Origin: Gammaproteobacteria bacterium
GTDB lineage: Bacteria > Pseudomonadota > Gammaproteobacteria > Pseudomonadales > Azotimanducaceae
Assembly: GCA_026707735.1 (NCBI GenBank)
Contig: JAPOWH010000006.1
Location: 186,001-250,000 of the forward strand
Direction of reading: 5' to 3'
Length of the DNA: 64,000 nucleotides
In this document: piece after piece, positions 43,027-54,100 of the stretch
Layout of the letters: every line of letters starts with the position of its first letter
How positions within the stretch are numbered: position 1 is the stretch's first letter
The notes under the pieces: model-generated
Databases searched by the model: none
Told to the model about the DNA's origin: nothing
The model's input: only the letters and a program-made list of their open reading frames with translations
Program-made: the position numbers and the translations under genes

Positions 43027-43254
43027 CTAGGCGTTGGCGTCCAAGTACGAGACTACGTCGCGCAAGTTCTTGAAGTTCGCGAATTTCTCAGCTGGAATGT
43101 CGTGATTGAATTCTGCCGCAAGAGCCTTGGCAAACGCGATAGCGTCCATTGACGAAACTTCTCGCTCGCTGAAGGCTACGTCGAAATCGGGTTCGCGCTC
43201 CGGATCCAGCAATTTCTTAGCTAGTGCACCGACACGATCTTGTGTTGCTGACAT
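43027..43254 (-). CDS. Free-standing acyl carrier protein
   Basis: The 75-aa protein has the ACP four-helix pattern: DVAFSEREVSSMDAIAFAKALAAEFNHDIPAEKFANFKNLRDVVSYL. The phosphopantetheine site, normally DSL, reads SSM (Ser34-Ser35-Met36), so Ser35 should be modified even though the preceding aspartate is replaced. A Sfp-type transferase is encoded 235 bp away on the other strand. The polyketide synthase ends in a KS-AT without its own ACP, so this protein is the candidate carrier for the last step. It is on the minus strand, like the synthase, but separated by two plus-strand genes. Confidence 0.75.
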   Translation of the reverse strand: MSATQDRVGALAKKLLDPEREPDFDVAFSEREVSSMDAIAFAKALAAEFNHDIPAEKFANFKNLRDVVSYLDANA

Positions 43255-43488
43255 TCTGTCTTCCTTGTATAAAGTGGTTGCTTGCCAGCAATGTGCTGGT
43301 AGGTGCGTATTAAATCAGATTGGAACGACATATCAAGTCTTTCTTAGCGCTAATAAATCGAATCTCACGTGTGAGAAATTCAAGGTGCATTGAGCATGGA
43401 TAACGATTCCAATATGTGGACTCTGTGTTGAATCGACCACTAGCAGTTTGCGAGTCTCCGCTTTTGCGTATGACTGGGCGAGACGAGT

Positions 43489-44178
43489 TTGATTGATCCC
43501 TGGTGGCAAACTCACTTATGCACGAGAGACGTGTTGGTTACTTACGTCGATCTATCGGAGGACCTGGAACGAGAAGCCCGTGCCTTGGAGTTCTTGGATG
43601 CCTCAGAACGCACGCGTGCTCAAAGAAATCGCTCCCAATCGACTCGACGCCAATTCATCCTTTGTCGAGCAGCATTGCGCAATAAACTTTGCGAGATAGT
43701 CGGATGTGACAACTCCAAATTACACTTCACTTCTGTGCGAAACGAAAAGCCAGTTGCACTAGTTGATGGGACGGCAATTGACATTGAGTTCAACGTAAGC
43801 CACACCGTCGGACACGGACTGCTCGCGTTCGCCAATCAGGGAAGACTCGGTGTGGACATCGAACATCGGCATGTCAGGCATGATGTGGATGGCGAAATTC
43901 GCAATGTGTTTTCGATCCGGGAACAGCAAGCGCTCAAAGCAGTTGACGGTGTTGACAGAGTTGAACTCTTTCTCCGTCTTTGGACAATAAAGGAAGCATT
44001 GATAAAAGCGACAGGCGAGGGTTTCCGTGCCGACACTGCAGCCTTTTGCGTTCCAGAGGAATACATTCTGGGCGCGAAGTGCTCGCGTTTCCACTACGAT
44101 GAACCAAGCGTCGAGTGGCGACTCATGAGCTTGGACACTGATCAGTTTGTGGCTGCGTTAGCGCACGAGACACACTGA
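43489..44178 (+). CDS. Sfp-type 4'-phosphopantetheinyl transferase
   Basis: Adds the phosphopantetheine arm of CoA to carrier proteins. The 229-aa product shows the Sfp/AcpT signatures: FNVSHTVGHG (101-110), GRLGVDIEHR (118-127, metal-binding Asp/Glu) and LWTIKEALIKATGEGF (164-179). Length is normal for the Sfp type, which acts broadly on ACP and PCP domains. Start TTG 43489; no ATG fits. It faces away from the ACP gene and lies 38 bp before a hydrolase gene. Its targets are most likely the synthase's ACP domain and the free-standing ACP. Confidence 0.9.
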   Translation: MIDPWWQTHLCTRDVLVTYVDLSEDLEREARALEFLDASERTRAQRNRSQSTRRQFILCRAALRNKLCEIVGCDNSKLHFTSVRNEKPVALVDGTAIDIEFNVSHTVGHGLLAFANQGRLGVDIEHRHVRHDVDGEIRNVFSIREQQALKAVDGVDRVELFLRLWTIKEALIKATGEGFRADTAAFCVPEEYILGAKCSRFHYDEPSVEWRLMSLDTDQFVAALAHETH

Positions 44179-44216
44179 GCAACGGATGCAAGAGATGGAG
44201 AGGAGAAGCTGACTAC

Positions 44217-45134
44217 ATGCGCTGGCAAGTTCCCGAGCCGCTTTCAATCTGCGAGATCTCCCTTGATCTCGAAAACCGTTCCTTTGTTCGTCAACATGGA
44301 AATCCTTCAGGTCCTCGATTGGTTCTTTGCCACGGCAACGGTCTAGCAATCGATCTCTACTACCCCTTTTGGTCGCTGCTCGAGCGCGACTTCGAGCTTT
44401 TCGTCTATGACTTGCGGAGCCACGGTTGGAACGAGGTTTCGAAGGAAGAGGACCACAATCTCTTCTCATTGGTTTCAGACCTCGACACCATATTGCACGA
44501 GATTGAACAGCACTACGGGATCAAGCCCGTTGTAGGTGTGTACCACTCCCTCTCGGCAATGATCTCGCTCCTCCTTTCGTCGCCTGTGATGGCAACATCA
44601 ATTGACCGTAGGAGCAGGGAGTTTTCAGGATTGGTTTTGTTCGACCCTCCCATGCACAGACCGGGAAAAAGTCACACGGAGTTCGATGAGGCAGTGGAGG
44701 GTACTGCCCGCATAGCGCGCAGGAGAACGGAAAGCTTTGATTCACTTGATCAATACCAAGAGCTGCTAGATTTCTTTCCAGCGTATTCAAGACTAGTTCC
44801 CGGTGCAAAGGAACTCATGGGTCAAACAATACTGCGCGAATCGCCTAGCGGCGGCTTCAAATTGAGATGCCCACGCGATTACGAAGCACGGATCATCGAG
44901 TATGTGCGTGCTTTTGCAGGCCAAGCCGATCTGGACAAGCTTCCCTGTCCAACAAAGATCGTAGGTGCCGATCCGCTCCTGCCTACATCCTACCTGCCCA
45001 CCGTGGACTTCTCAGACATGCTCAGCGTCGATTTTGACTTCATACCGGAAACAACGCATTTCATGCAGATCGAAAAGCCTTCGGAATGCGCTGAATACGT
45101 GCACGAATTCATGACGGCTTTGCACAAGAGCTAA
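44217..45134 (+). CDS. Alpha/beta hydrolase next to the polyketide synthase
   Basis: The 305-aa protein has LVLCHGNGLAID (oxyanion region), DLRSHGWNEV, and a nucleophile elbow VGVYHSLSAM with Ser111, where the usual GHSxG is changed to YHSLS, and an end ETTHFMQIEKP carrying the histidine. Compared with 42050-42940 it belongs to another branch. AGGAGA precedes the ATG by 12 bases. It is convergent with the synthase gene (17 bp between stops). Product release by hydrolysis is an attractive guess but unproven. Confidence 0.85.
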   Translation: MRWQVPEPLSICEISLDLENRSFVRQHGNPSGPRLVLCHGNGLAIDLYYPFWSLLERDFELFVYDLRSHGWNEVSKEEDHNLFSLVSDLDTILHEIEQHYGIKPVVGVYHSLSAMISLLLSSPVMATSIDRRSREFSGLVLFDPPMHRPGKSHTEFDEAVEGTARIARRRTESFDSLDQYQELLDFFPAYSRLVPGAKELMGQTILRESPSGGFKLRCPRDYEARIIEYVRAFAGQADLDKLPCPTKIVGADPLLPTSYLPTVDFSDMLSVDFDFIPETTHFMQIEKPSECAEYVHEFMTALHKS

Positions 45135-45151
45135 ATTGAAACTTTCCTCGT

Positions 45152-48100
45152 CTACTCATTGAACCAATAGCTCCTTCTCTCAAAGGGGTAGGTCGGCATC
45201 GTTACCCTGCGACGCGACTCTCCGGCAAAAAGCGAACTGAAATCAACCGGTAGATGCGCCTCGTACGCCAGTTTGATGCCAGGCAACAACGAGATCCTGC
45301 CTGAATCGATTTCTGAATCAGCGTCAGTGGTTTGAATTGCAGAAATCAATGTCGTACCCGCCGGATTCCGTTGTCCTTGGGACGAGTCTCCGTTGGTGAA
45401 CATTGGCAATGGACTGATTTCGACAAGAAAATCCGCTTCTATGTCATTGAGTCGACTGAATGAAAGGCTTGACTGTCTGTCTTCATCCAATTTCACAGAA
45501 CCAACTAGTTTGACAAGACTGTCCATATCGTTTGCACAGTAGGAGGTAAGTGCATCAACCACCTCGACATCGGGATTGTCGAATTGAACACTTCCTGAAG
45601 CGCTTGCGTTTGTCGCTTCGCCCTTGCCCTCTCGATTGTTCGCCCTGTTCCATGACCATGCCAAACCTTCTTCGAGTGACATTGCGTTTGAGATGCAGGA
45701 AGCCGCGATGTTGCCGATTCCCGATCCCACAACTGCCACGGGATTTAGTCCAAGAGACTGCCAATATGCGGCAACCGCAACTTGCAGTGCGTAGGTCGCA
45801 GGGTACATCCAGCAGTCGTTTCCTCCTGTGGAATTCTTTGAGGAAACCTCGGCCATCAAGTCAACAAATCCATTGTTCCCAATTTCTGCAAGTTGACCGC
45901 TGCAGTGATTGACGATAGCGTCGATTAGAGGCTCGCTTCTACAGAGTTCTGTTCCGATTCTCATCCAATCGTGCGCGCATCCTCCCATAGCGAACACAAC
46001 CTTGGGGGTGGTTGTGGACTCTGTTCGTGAAGGCATTAGAGACTCGACAGATACCGAACCTAGCGAATCTACGAGTTCTTCGAAGTTGGAGAACACGATG
46101 GAGTGGCAATGATCAAACTGGCTTCTGCCGACACATGTAGTCCAAGCAGCATCCGCGAGAAACTCGTCTATGTACTCAGGAGTATGGTCGTCTTCTGAAC
46201 AGCGCACTAGCCAGTTTTGTAGTATTTTGGCGGAACTCACAATGCTCTTAGACGTCTTGCCTGAGAAAACTAGCAGTCGTGCATTCCGATCGTCCGTACC
46301 AACGCTAAGTTCTGACAAATCCAAATCACTGCGCACTTGCAGGGGTTTCGGTTCTACGTATATGGGCGCGCCTTTGGCGACCGGAAACGCTCTTGGCATT
46401 TCGCATTCCCCCGTCGTCGCAGCAATCCCCTCAACAATCACGTGTGCGTTTGTTCCAGACATGCCAAATGCGCTTACTGCTCCAATCGGCGGGCGGTCAT
46501 GATTGGGCCAATCGACAGCAAGTCGATTTACTTCGACCTCTAGATCATTCCATTCGATCTGAGCACTTGGTTGCTTAAGGTGCAACTGTACCGGAATCTT
46601 TCTTTGTGCCATTGCGAGAATGAGCTTCATGATTCCAGCTACTCCCGCTGCCCATTCCAAGTGGCCAATGTTGCTCTTCACTGAACCAAGCATGAGAGGT
46701 CGCTCTCGGCCATTTTGTGCGGCGTAGACGGAGGATGCGGCTGAAATCTCGATGGGATCGCTAAGTGACAGTCCCGTGGCGTGTGCCTCGAGATAGTCGA
46801 TGTCGGTTGGTTCAACGCCCGAACGTGCGACTGCGTCGCGAATGAGCTGCTCTTGCGCAGGTCCATTCGGAACTGTCATTCCCGCACTTGCCCCGTTTTG
46901 GTTCACGGCCGAACCCAACAATGTAGACCAAATCGGGTCGCCGTCCCGTTGAGCTTCGTCGACGCGTTTGAGCAGCAGTGCGCCACAACCCTCGCCCCGA
47001 ACGTATCCTTCGGCCTTTTCGTCGAATGGCAAGCATTTGCCGTCGAGTGCCAACATTCCCAGTTCTCTATGGAAACGCATGATTGATTGCGAGAGAATTG
47101 CGTTTGCGCCTCCCACGAGTGCAAGGTCGATCTCGCCAGTTTGCAGCGCCTTGATTCCCTCGTGTATGGAAACAAGTGAAGATGCACAAGCCAGGTCGAA
47201 AGACATGGCTGGACCCATGAATCCAAACACATATGAGATTCGTCCGGTAGTCATGCCGGAGGACGTGCCCAAGTAGCTGTCCTCGAGTCCGCTGGCATTC
47301 ACTATGTCTCTATATTCGCTTGCTCCCAAACCAAAGTAGACGCCCACTTTTTGCCCACGCAATGACTCAGGATCAATTCCAGCACTCTCTATGGCTTCCC
47401 AGCATGTTTCTAGGAGCATCCTCTGACGTGGGTCCATGCTTCTAGCTTCGATGGGTCGGATTCGGAAGAACGGGGCATCGAATTCGTCGAGTCCGTCTAC
47501 AAAGCCTCCATGCCTGAGATACGAGTCCTTGGCGGCGCTATCGCCGACGACTCCCTTCCATCTTGCGCTTTCGCCACGATTGGTCGCAATCCCATCGGCT
47601 CCGGACTCGAGGTTCCTCCAGAAGTCGATGTAGTGGTTCGCACCTGGGAATCTACATGCCAATCCAATAACCGCTATCTTGCTCGTATTCGCGGCAATCG
47701 CGTCAGCACCGGCCATGCTAAGCAATCCTGTTGCTTCGCCACTTTGTCCAAGCTCGTCGGAAAGGTGTGTCGCGAGAGCTTCGACATTGGGGTAGTCGAA
47801 TACAGCTGTGCGTGAAACCGTGATTTCTCCTTCAAATACCCGAAGTAGACGATTGCGCAATTCGACTGCCATGAGGGAGTCCATGCCGAGATCGAAGAAT
47901 CCCACGGTGGGCGAGGGCAGGGATGCTAGACGCAAAATCGATTGAAGTTGCTTCTGAATGTACGACATCAGAACTTCAATTCGGTCTTCAATTTCGGCAC
48001 TGCGCAGCTCGCCAACATCGAGACTAATGGCCTCAGACCGTGATTCATCGGCATCCTCGTCGCTGGCAAGCAACTCCTTCAAGAATGCAGGCGTGATGTC

Positions 48101-51100
48101 GAAACTCTGTTCCACCACATCCCAATCTACCGACATAGCCGCCGGGTTCTTTAGATCATGCGATACAAGGTAGTCAAGAGTTCGTATTCCCAACTCTGGA
48201 GAAATCCACTCTGTTCCCGATGACTCCAGTTGGGATGCGATTCGTTCTCTGTGTTCTGCGGCTTCGCCTATTTCGGACCATGCACCCCAAGCGATTGACT
48301 GTCCACATAGTCCCAACGAACGTCGATGGGCTGCCAATTGATCGAGAAACGCATTCGCACTGGCATGATTGGCTTGTCCAGCGTTTCCAAGTACTCCGGT
48401 AGCGCTGGAAAAGAGGACGAATAGGTCTAAGTCGAGATGCTTCGTAGCTTGGTGCAAATGCCATGCGCCAAGTATCTTGGGCCACAAGACCTCTTCAAAT
48501 CGCTGCCACGTCTGGTTTGTGATTGAGCCGTCAGACAGCACGCCGACACTGTGAACTACGCCTCCAAGTGCGGGCATTTCGTTCTCAACATAGTCAAGCA
48601 TCGCGTCGATGCGCGACGCGTCAGTTACATCCGCGATTTGGGTTTCTACTCGGATGCCTCGTTCGCGCAATTCCTCTATGGTCTGAACGGCATCGGGGTC
48701 GGGGTCGCGTCGTCCATTAAGAACAATATTTTTTGCCCCTCGTTCAGCTAGCCAATTCGCCACAGCGCAACCGATACCACCGAATCCGCCGGTGACCAGG
48801 TAGGTGCGGGCGGCATCAAGCTGTCCCTGTGCCAGTGCGGGCATTGCCAGCACAAGCTTGCCAACATGGCGAGCCGAACCCATATATTGGAGCGCATCGC
48901 CAATTTCCGCCATTGGCCACTTGCTGTGCCGCAGCGGCATCAATTCGCCAGAAGCAAATCTACCCATCAATTTGCGGAATGACAGTCCGACTCTTTCGGG
49001 TTGTTCGCGCTTTAGCTCATCGAGTGACAGAATGTGATAATCGACGTCTGGTCGAGTTTGAGCCATTTCCTCTGGGGTCAAGATATTGAGGCGTCCAATC
49101 TCAATGAATCTGCCACTTGGTTTGAGACAGGCCAAACTCGCCTCAATGAATCCTTCACTGGTCAAGCTGTTTAGGACGATGTCAACGCCCTTATTTTGTG
49201 TCGCCTCAAGAATCTCATTGCTGAAATCCAGACTTCGGCTATCAAACACATGCTCGATGCCCAGGGACTTTAAGAATCCTTGCTTGGGACTGCTGGCGGT
49301 GGCGAACACTTCTGCGCCCGCAGCTTGGACTAACTGAATGGCTGCCAAGCCCACTCCACCTGCCGCGGCGTGCACTAAGACACGGTCTCCTGCTTTGAGT
49401 TCTGCGAGCTCGAATCCAATTCCTGCAGTGGCGAAGACTATGGGCAGTGTCGCTAACTGATCAAGAGTCAGATTTGCTGGAGCTTCTGTCACCAAATCGG
49501 CGTGCGTAGCAACCTCTGGTCCAAACGTTCCAAATCCCATACCGACTACTCTTTGCCCAACGGCAAACTCTTTGACGTCTGCCCCGAGCTCCGTTACGTG
49601 GCCAGCAAACTCAAGGCCTAGAGACGCGTTCGGGACTTGAGCGCCGAGCGCCACAAGCACATCGGAGAAGTTCAAGCCAGTCGTGGCGATTTGAACCCTT
49701 ACCTCCCTTGATTGAAGGGGTTGTTTCTCGTGTCGGGCCGTTTGCACGTTTGCAAGCGATCCATCCCGACCGGAAGCCATAATCCAATCTGGTTCTTCGG
49801 GAATTTGGATTCGGGTTTCGCTTTCGCTCGCTCTCACAAGGCGAGCGACATACCTCGTATTCCTTCGAATGGCAACATGATCCTCCTCGGTCGGCGTCAG
49901 CAGTTCGTCGATCAGGTTGTCGACCGAGTCGTTGTCTGGGTCCAAGTCGAACATGCGCGCACCCAAGAATGACGACTCAAGTCCGGCCACTTTGCCAAAG
50001 CCCCAGAGCGCCGATCCTGCAAGTTCACCAGATTGCTCGCACTCGAGTATTTGTGCACCTTTAGTGACAAACCATGTTCCGTTAGATGGGCGTAGTCCGG
50101 AATCCATTAGCACCTGAGTAAGGCTGAGAGCGCTCTCCGTTGCATGTCTTACATCCGTAGCCATTTGGTGAGTCGATGCGCCGACTCCATTCCCATCCAA
50201 AGCCGATAGGTGAATGACCCCGCGAAGAGGCTCTTCTTCGCGAAGTTCGCTCAGAATCTCGACCAGTTCGCTGTGGCCACACGGTGCGCTCTCTGCCGCG
50301 CTAGATTCGTCATCGCTCTTCTCGAACTTGGTAGTGACGACGGATTGGCCAAGCGACGTGAGTTCTTGCTGAAGTGAACTTCCCAGACCACCGGAATCCG
50401 ATTCAATGATCCATGTACCTGACGGCAGCGTTGTCTGTTCTGGCGCGAACGCAACGACTGTTCCAGAACCTAACGGACCGGAGTTCTCTGTCAGCGTCTC
50501 GCCGCCAAAAACATGCGAGTCGACATATCCAGCGTCCTCAAGGGCTTTACGCCAAATGTCTGGACTCGCCAAAGCATGGTTCTTTCGATAAGAATCGTTG
50601 AAACGCCACCACCCGTCGAGAAAACCAAATGTCAGATCCTGCCATGCCCGACCACGAAGCGACTCGAGAGCTATAAGCACTCCTCCGGGAACCAATAACT
50701 GTCGGCAATGGGTCAATGTGTCCAAGAGATTTTGCGTCGCGTGAAGCACATTGGCCGCTATGACGATGTCGTAGTAGCTCTCATCAAATCCTTGTGATGC
50801 GGGGTCTTTCTCGATGTCGAGCGCACGATATTCGATGTTTATGCCGTTGCCTTCGAAGTTTCTCTCGGCTTCACTGAAGAATCCAGCAGAAATATCGGTG
50901 TAGGTGTATTCCAGATTTCTCGATTCCAGCTCAGAAAACACGATCTCGGTTGTCGCTCCTGTTCCCGCACCGACTTCCAAGACGCGCAACAGGCGATCGT
51001 CCGGAACGTTGCGTAGCAATCGGTCAATCACATCCCCAAGCAATCGATTTCCCGCAACGGAAACTGGTGCAGTCTTGTAGAAATCCGCTGCTCCCGAAGA

Positions 51101-54100
51101 ATCTTCTTCGAAGAGCAGGGCAAGCGGATCCGCGTTTCCTGTCAACAAATCGATGAAGTTTGATCCGAATCGATTGAGGAGCGTCAGTTCATATTGACCA
51201 TGGGGATGTTTTTCTTGAAGTTCTTTGAAGAGCTTGTCTGGTGGGGAAATTTCGCTTGGCAGTTCTTCGTTGAGACCTAAGGAGACGGTGAAAGCGCCAT
51301 CCGATGACTTGGCGAGCACCTCAGCTTCCACCATCATTTTGAGAATGCGGTTTACCAGGTTTTTGTGAATTGGAAGAATGCCCATTTGAACCATGAGTTC
51401 TTCGGCGAGGATCTCCTTGCCCTTTACCCGTTCCATTCCGCGACTGTCGAGTGCTGCAATGACCCATGAATGTGCGAGTTTCTCGAGATCTTGGAGCAGC
51501 GAATAGCGCTGTTCGGGAGAGACTCCTTGTGATCGGAGGTAGCTAAAGAACGGCTCAATGTTCGATTGGAGATCACTAAGATCTGCCAGGGGATGTTCCC
51601 TCCGTGACGTCGATGGATGATCAATGTTTCTCCAGACAGTTTCATAAATGAGGTCAGTAGGATCCTCGACAGCGGACAGGAATGACGAACGTGTTGCTCG
51701 TTTGACTGTGAATCCAGTCAAGCTGCCAATTTGCCGACCAGATCTGTCATACATCCATAGGTCGCCGGTCAATGCCTCGGGAACTGGTGAGTCCGACGTA
51801 TCGTCTACATCGACAACTTCGTTCATGCGTGCGTGGCAAACTAGGTTTGAACCAATCCGCGCGGACAGTGCTAGACGTTCCCAGCCGAATGGAATGTAGG
51901 TTGCACCTTCACCAACACCAGTCGACTGACGAGCTGCAGAAAAGACCTGAAAACATGCATCAAGAACGAGGGGCTGCAAGTCAATGCCCTTGATGTGGTG
52001 GTCATCGGAAAGGCTAATTTCCGCGACTGCTTCGCCATCTCCGACCCAAAGACTTTTCAAGTTCTGGAATGGTTGGCCCAATTGAATGTTCGTTGCAGCT
52101 TTTTGTTTGTAATACTCGACCAAATCCTGGTTGTCCAAACTTGAGGTAAGTTCACCAAGATCTTGATATTTGGGAGTTTCTAACTGCTCCGAGTTTCTTG
52201 CTATCTGCCCCGTAGCGTGAAGAGTCCACTTCTCGTCAGACATGTCTTTGCTGAACACTTCAAACTCTCTCGAGCCACTATCGGGAACTTGAAGCACCAG
52301 TTGCACCTGTCGAGCATGTTCGTCTTCCTCTCCTGAAGGGTCTTTGAAGACCATCGGACTATGAAGCTGAAGTTCGTCGAGGACCACGCCGTTGACATCG
52401 TCCAAGCAGGCAATGCCCATCGAGCCGTAAAACGCTCCTGGAACCAAGACTTGGCCGAAAGCCCGATGGTCATTTAGCCAGCTGGGATCATTAGTGGAAA
52501 GTTCTGTCTCGTAATAGGTCTCGCCGCGGGGAGACTCGTGGCGGGATCCCAACAGAGGATGTCCGGCACTCGCAGACCGACGTTTGGAGGTCTGCACCCA
52601 ATGCCGGCGGTGTTGGAATACGTAGCCAGGAATGTTGAGTTTGCGTCGTTCCTCACCGGCAAAGAGACCTTGGAATTCGATGTCAAGGCCTTTTTCGTAG
52701 GCTTCCGCGACGCAATTGAGGAATCCGCCGTCAGCGGGAATCTCAGGCCGATCATCTCTAGGCATACGAAGGCTGGCCAAGATAGTTGGCAATTCCTTTT
52801 CCTCAGGCCACGACAGTTGTGTCATGGGTCCCAAAACCGCATTTGGTCCAATCTCGAGCACGGTGTCGACGCCGAGGGACGCAAGGGTGGATACGCCACG
52901 ACGGTATGCGACTCCCTGTCGCGCATGACGGCGCCAGTAGCCGCTGTCTAGTCGGACGCCTTCAGTTACTAATTCCCCTGTCAGATTGCTTATCAGAGAG
53001 ATGTTGGGGACACCAATATCCAACTGATCCACCGCATGGGCAAGCTCATCGAGAATGGGCTCTACCAATGCGCTGTGATAGGCAGGGCTCTTCTTGAGCC
53101 GACGAACTCTCACGTCCTGCTGTTCGAATCGAGTGAGCAATGGCTCAATTTCATGGGCATAACCGCTCAACACTTGGTGTGCGCCGTTTAGCGCGGCGAT
53201 GCTGATTCCGATGCCATTGAGTTCTTCGTTGTATTTCGATATAGCTTGAGTAGCTTCGTCCTCCGTTACAAAGACTGCCGCCATGGCTCCTGGACCTGGT
53301 AGCGCACTCATAAGTCGGCCTCGCGCAGAGGCAAATCGGCAACCGTCATCAAGACTGAACACACCTGCAGTGCGAGCTGCGGCAATTTCTCCAAGACTGT
53401 GTCCAAATACGACGTCGGGCATTACTCCCAAGCTTTGCCACAGGTCAGTTAGTGCACACTCGATTGCATAGATGCAAGGCTGAACCCACGTGGGATCTTC
53501 CAGATCTTTTTCGGTACCAGGAGCACCAAAGAGCCGATCGATCAATGAAGCACTCCGTTCGCTCTGAATGACCTCGTCGCATCGGTCGATCGTGTGCCTG
53601 AAGACCGGTTCGCTCTCGTATAGTGCTTTGCCCATGCCAGCCCACTGGCTGCCCTGGCCCGTGTATGCGAAGGCGATCAGCGCTGGGGTAGAGCAAGGCT
53701 CAACAGATTCCATGGATATTGAATTGCGAAGCTCGTCGGCAGAGGAGCCTCTCGAATTGACAAGTAATGCCTTTCGATAGTTGAAGTGAGTTCTGCCGAT
53801 GCTTGCAGTCCAACAGAAATCAGAAATGAAGGAATCCGAGTCAGAAGAAGCTTCTGACTCATTTTCCTCTCGAGCTTCTAGCCAGTTTGCGTATTCGTTG
53901 GCGATTTCTTCAAGTGCTGCGGCCGATTTGGCGGATAACGGCAGAAGACGTTTGTGCCGAGTGGGTGGTTGCAACGACACTTCATCAGACATTTCTTCGC
54001 GTGGGCACGGACCTCCCACACGATGTGCCGGCCCGTTTATTGTGTTGAACCCATCAGCCGTGTACTGCAGCGGAGTAAATTCACCGTATCCCCTCAAGAG

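Noticed and set aside
43027-43254. Peptidyl carrier protein instead of acyl carrier protein
   Set aside because: No adenylation or condensation domain occurs nearby; the neighbouring enzymes are polyketide-type.
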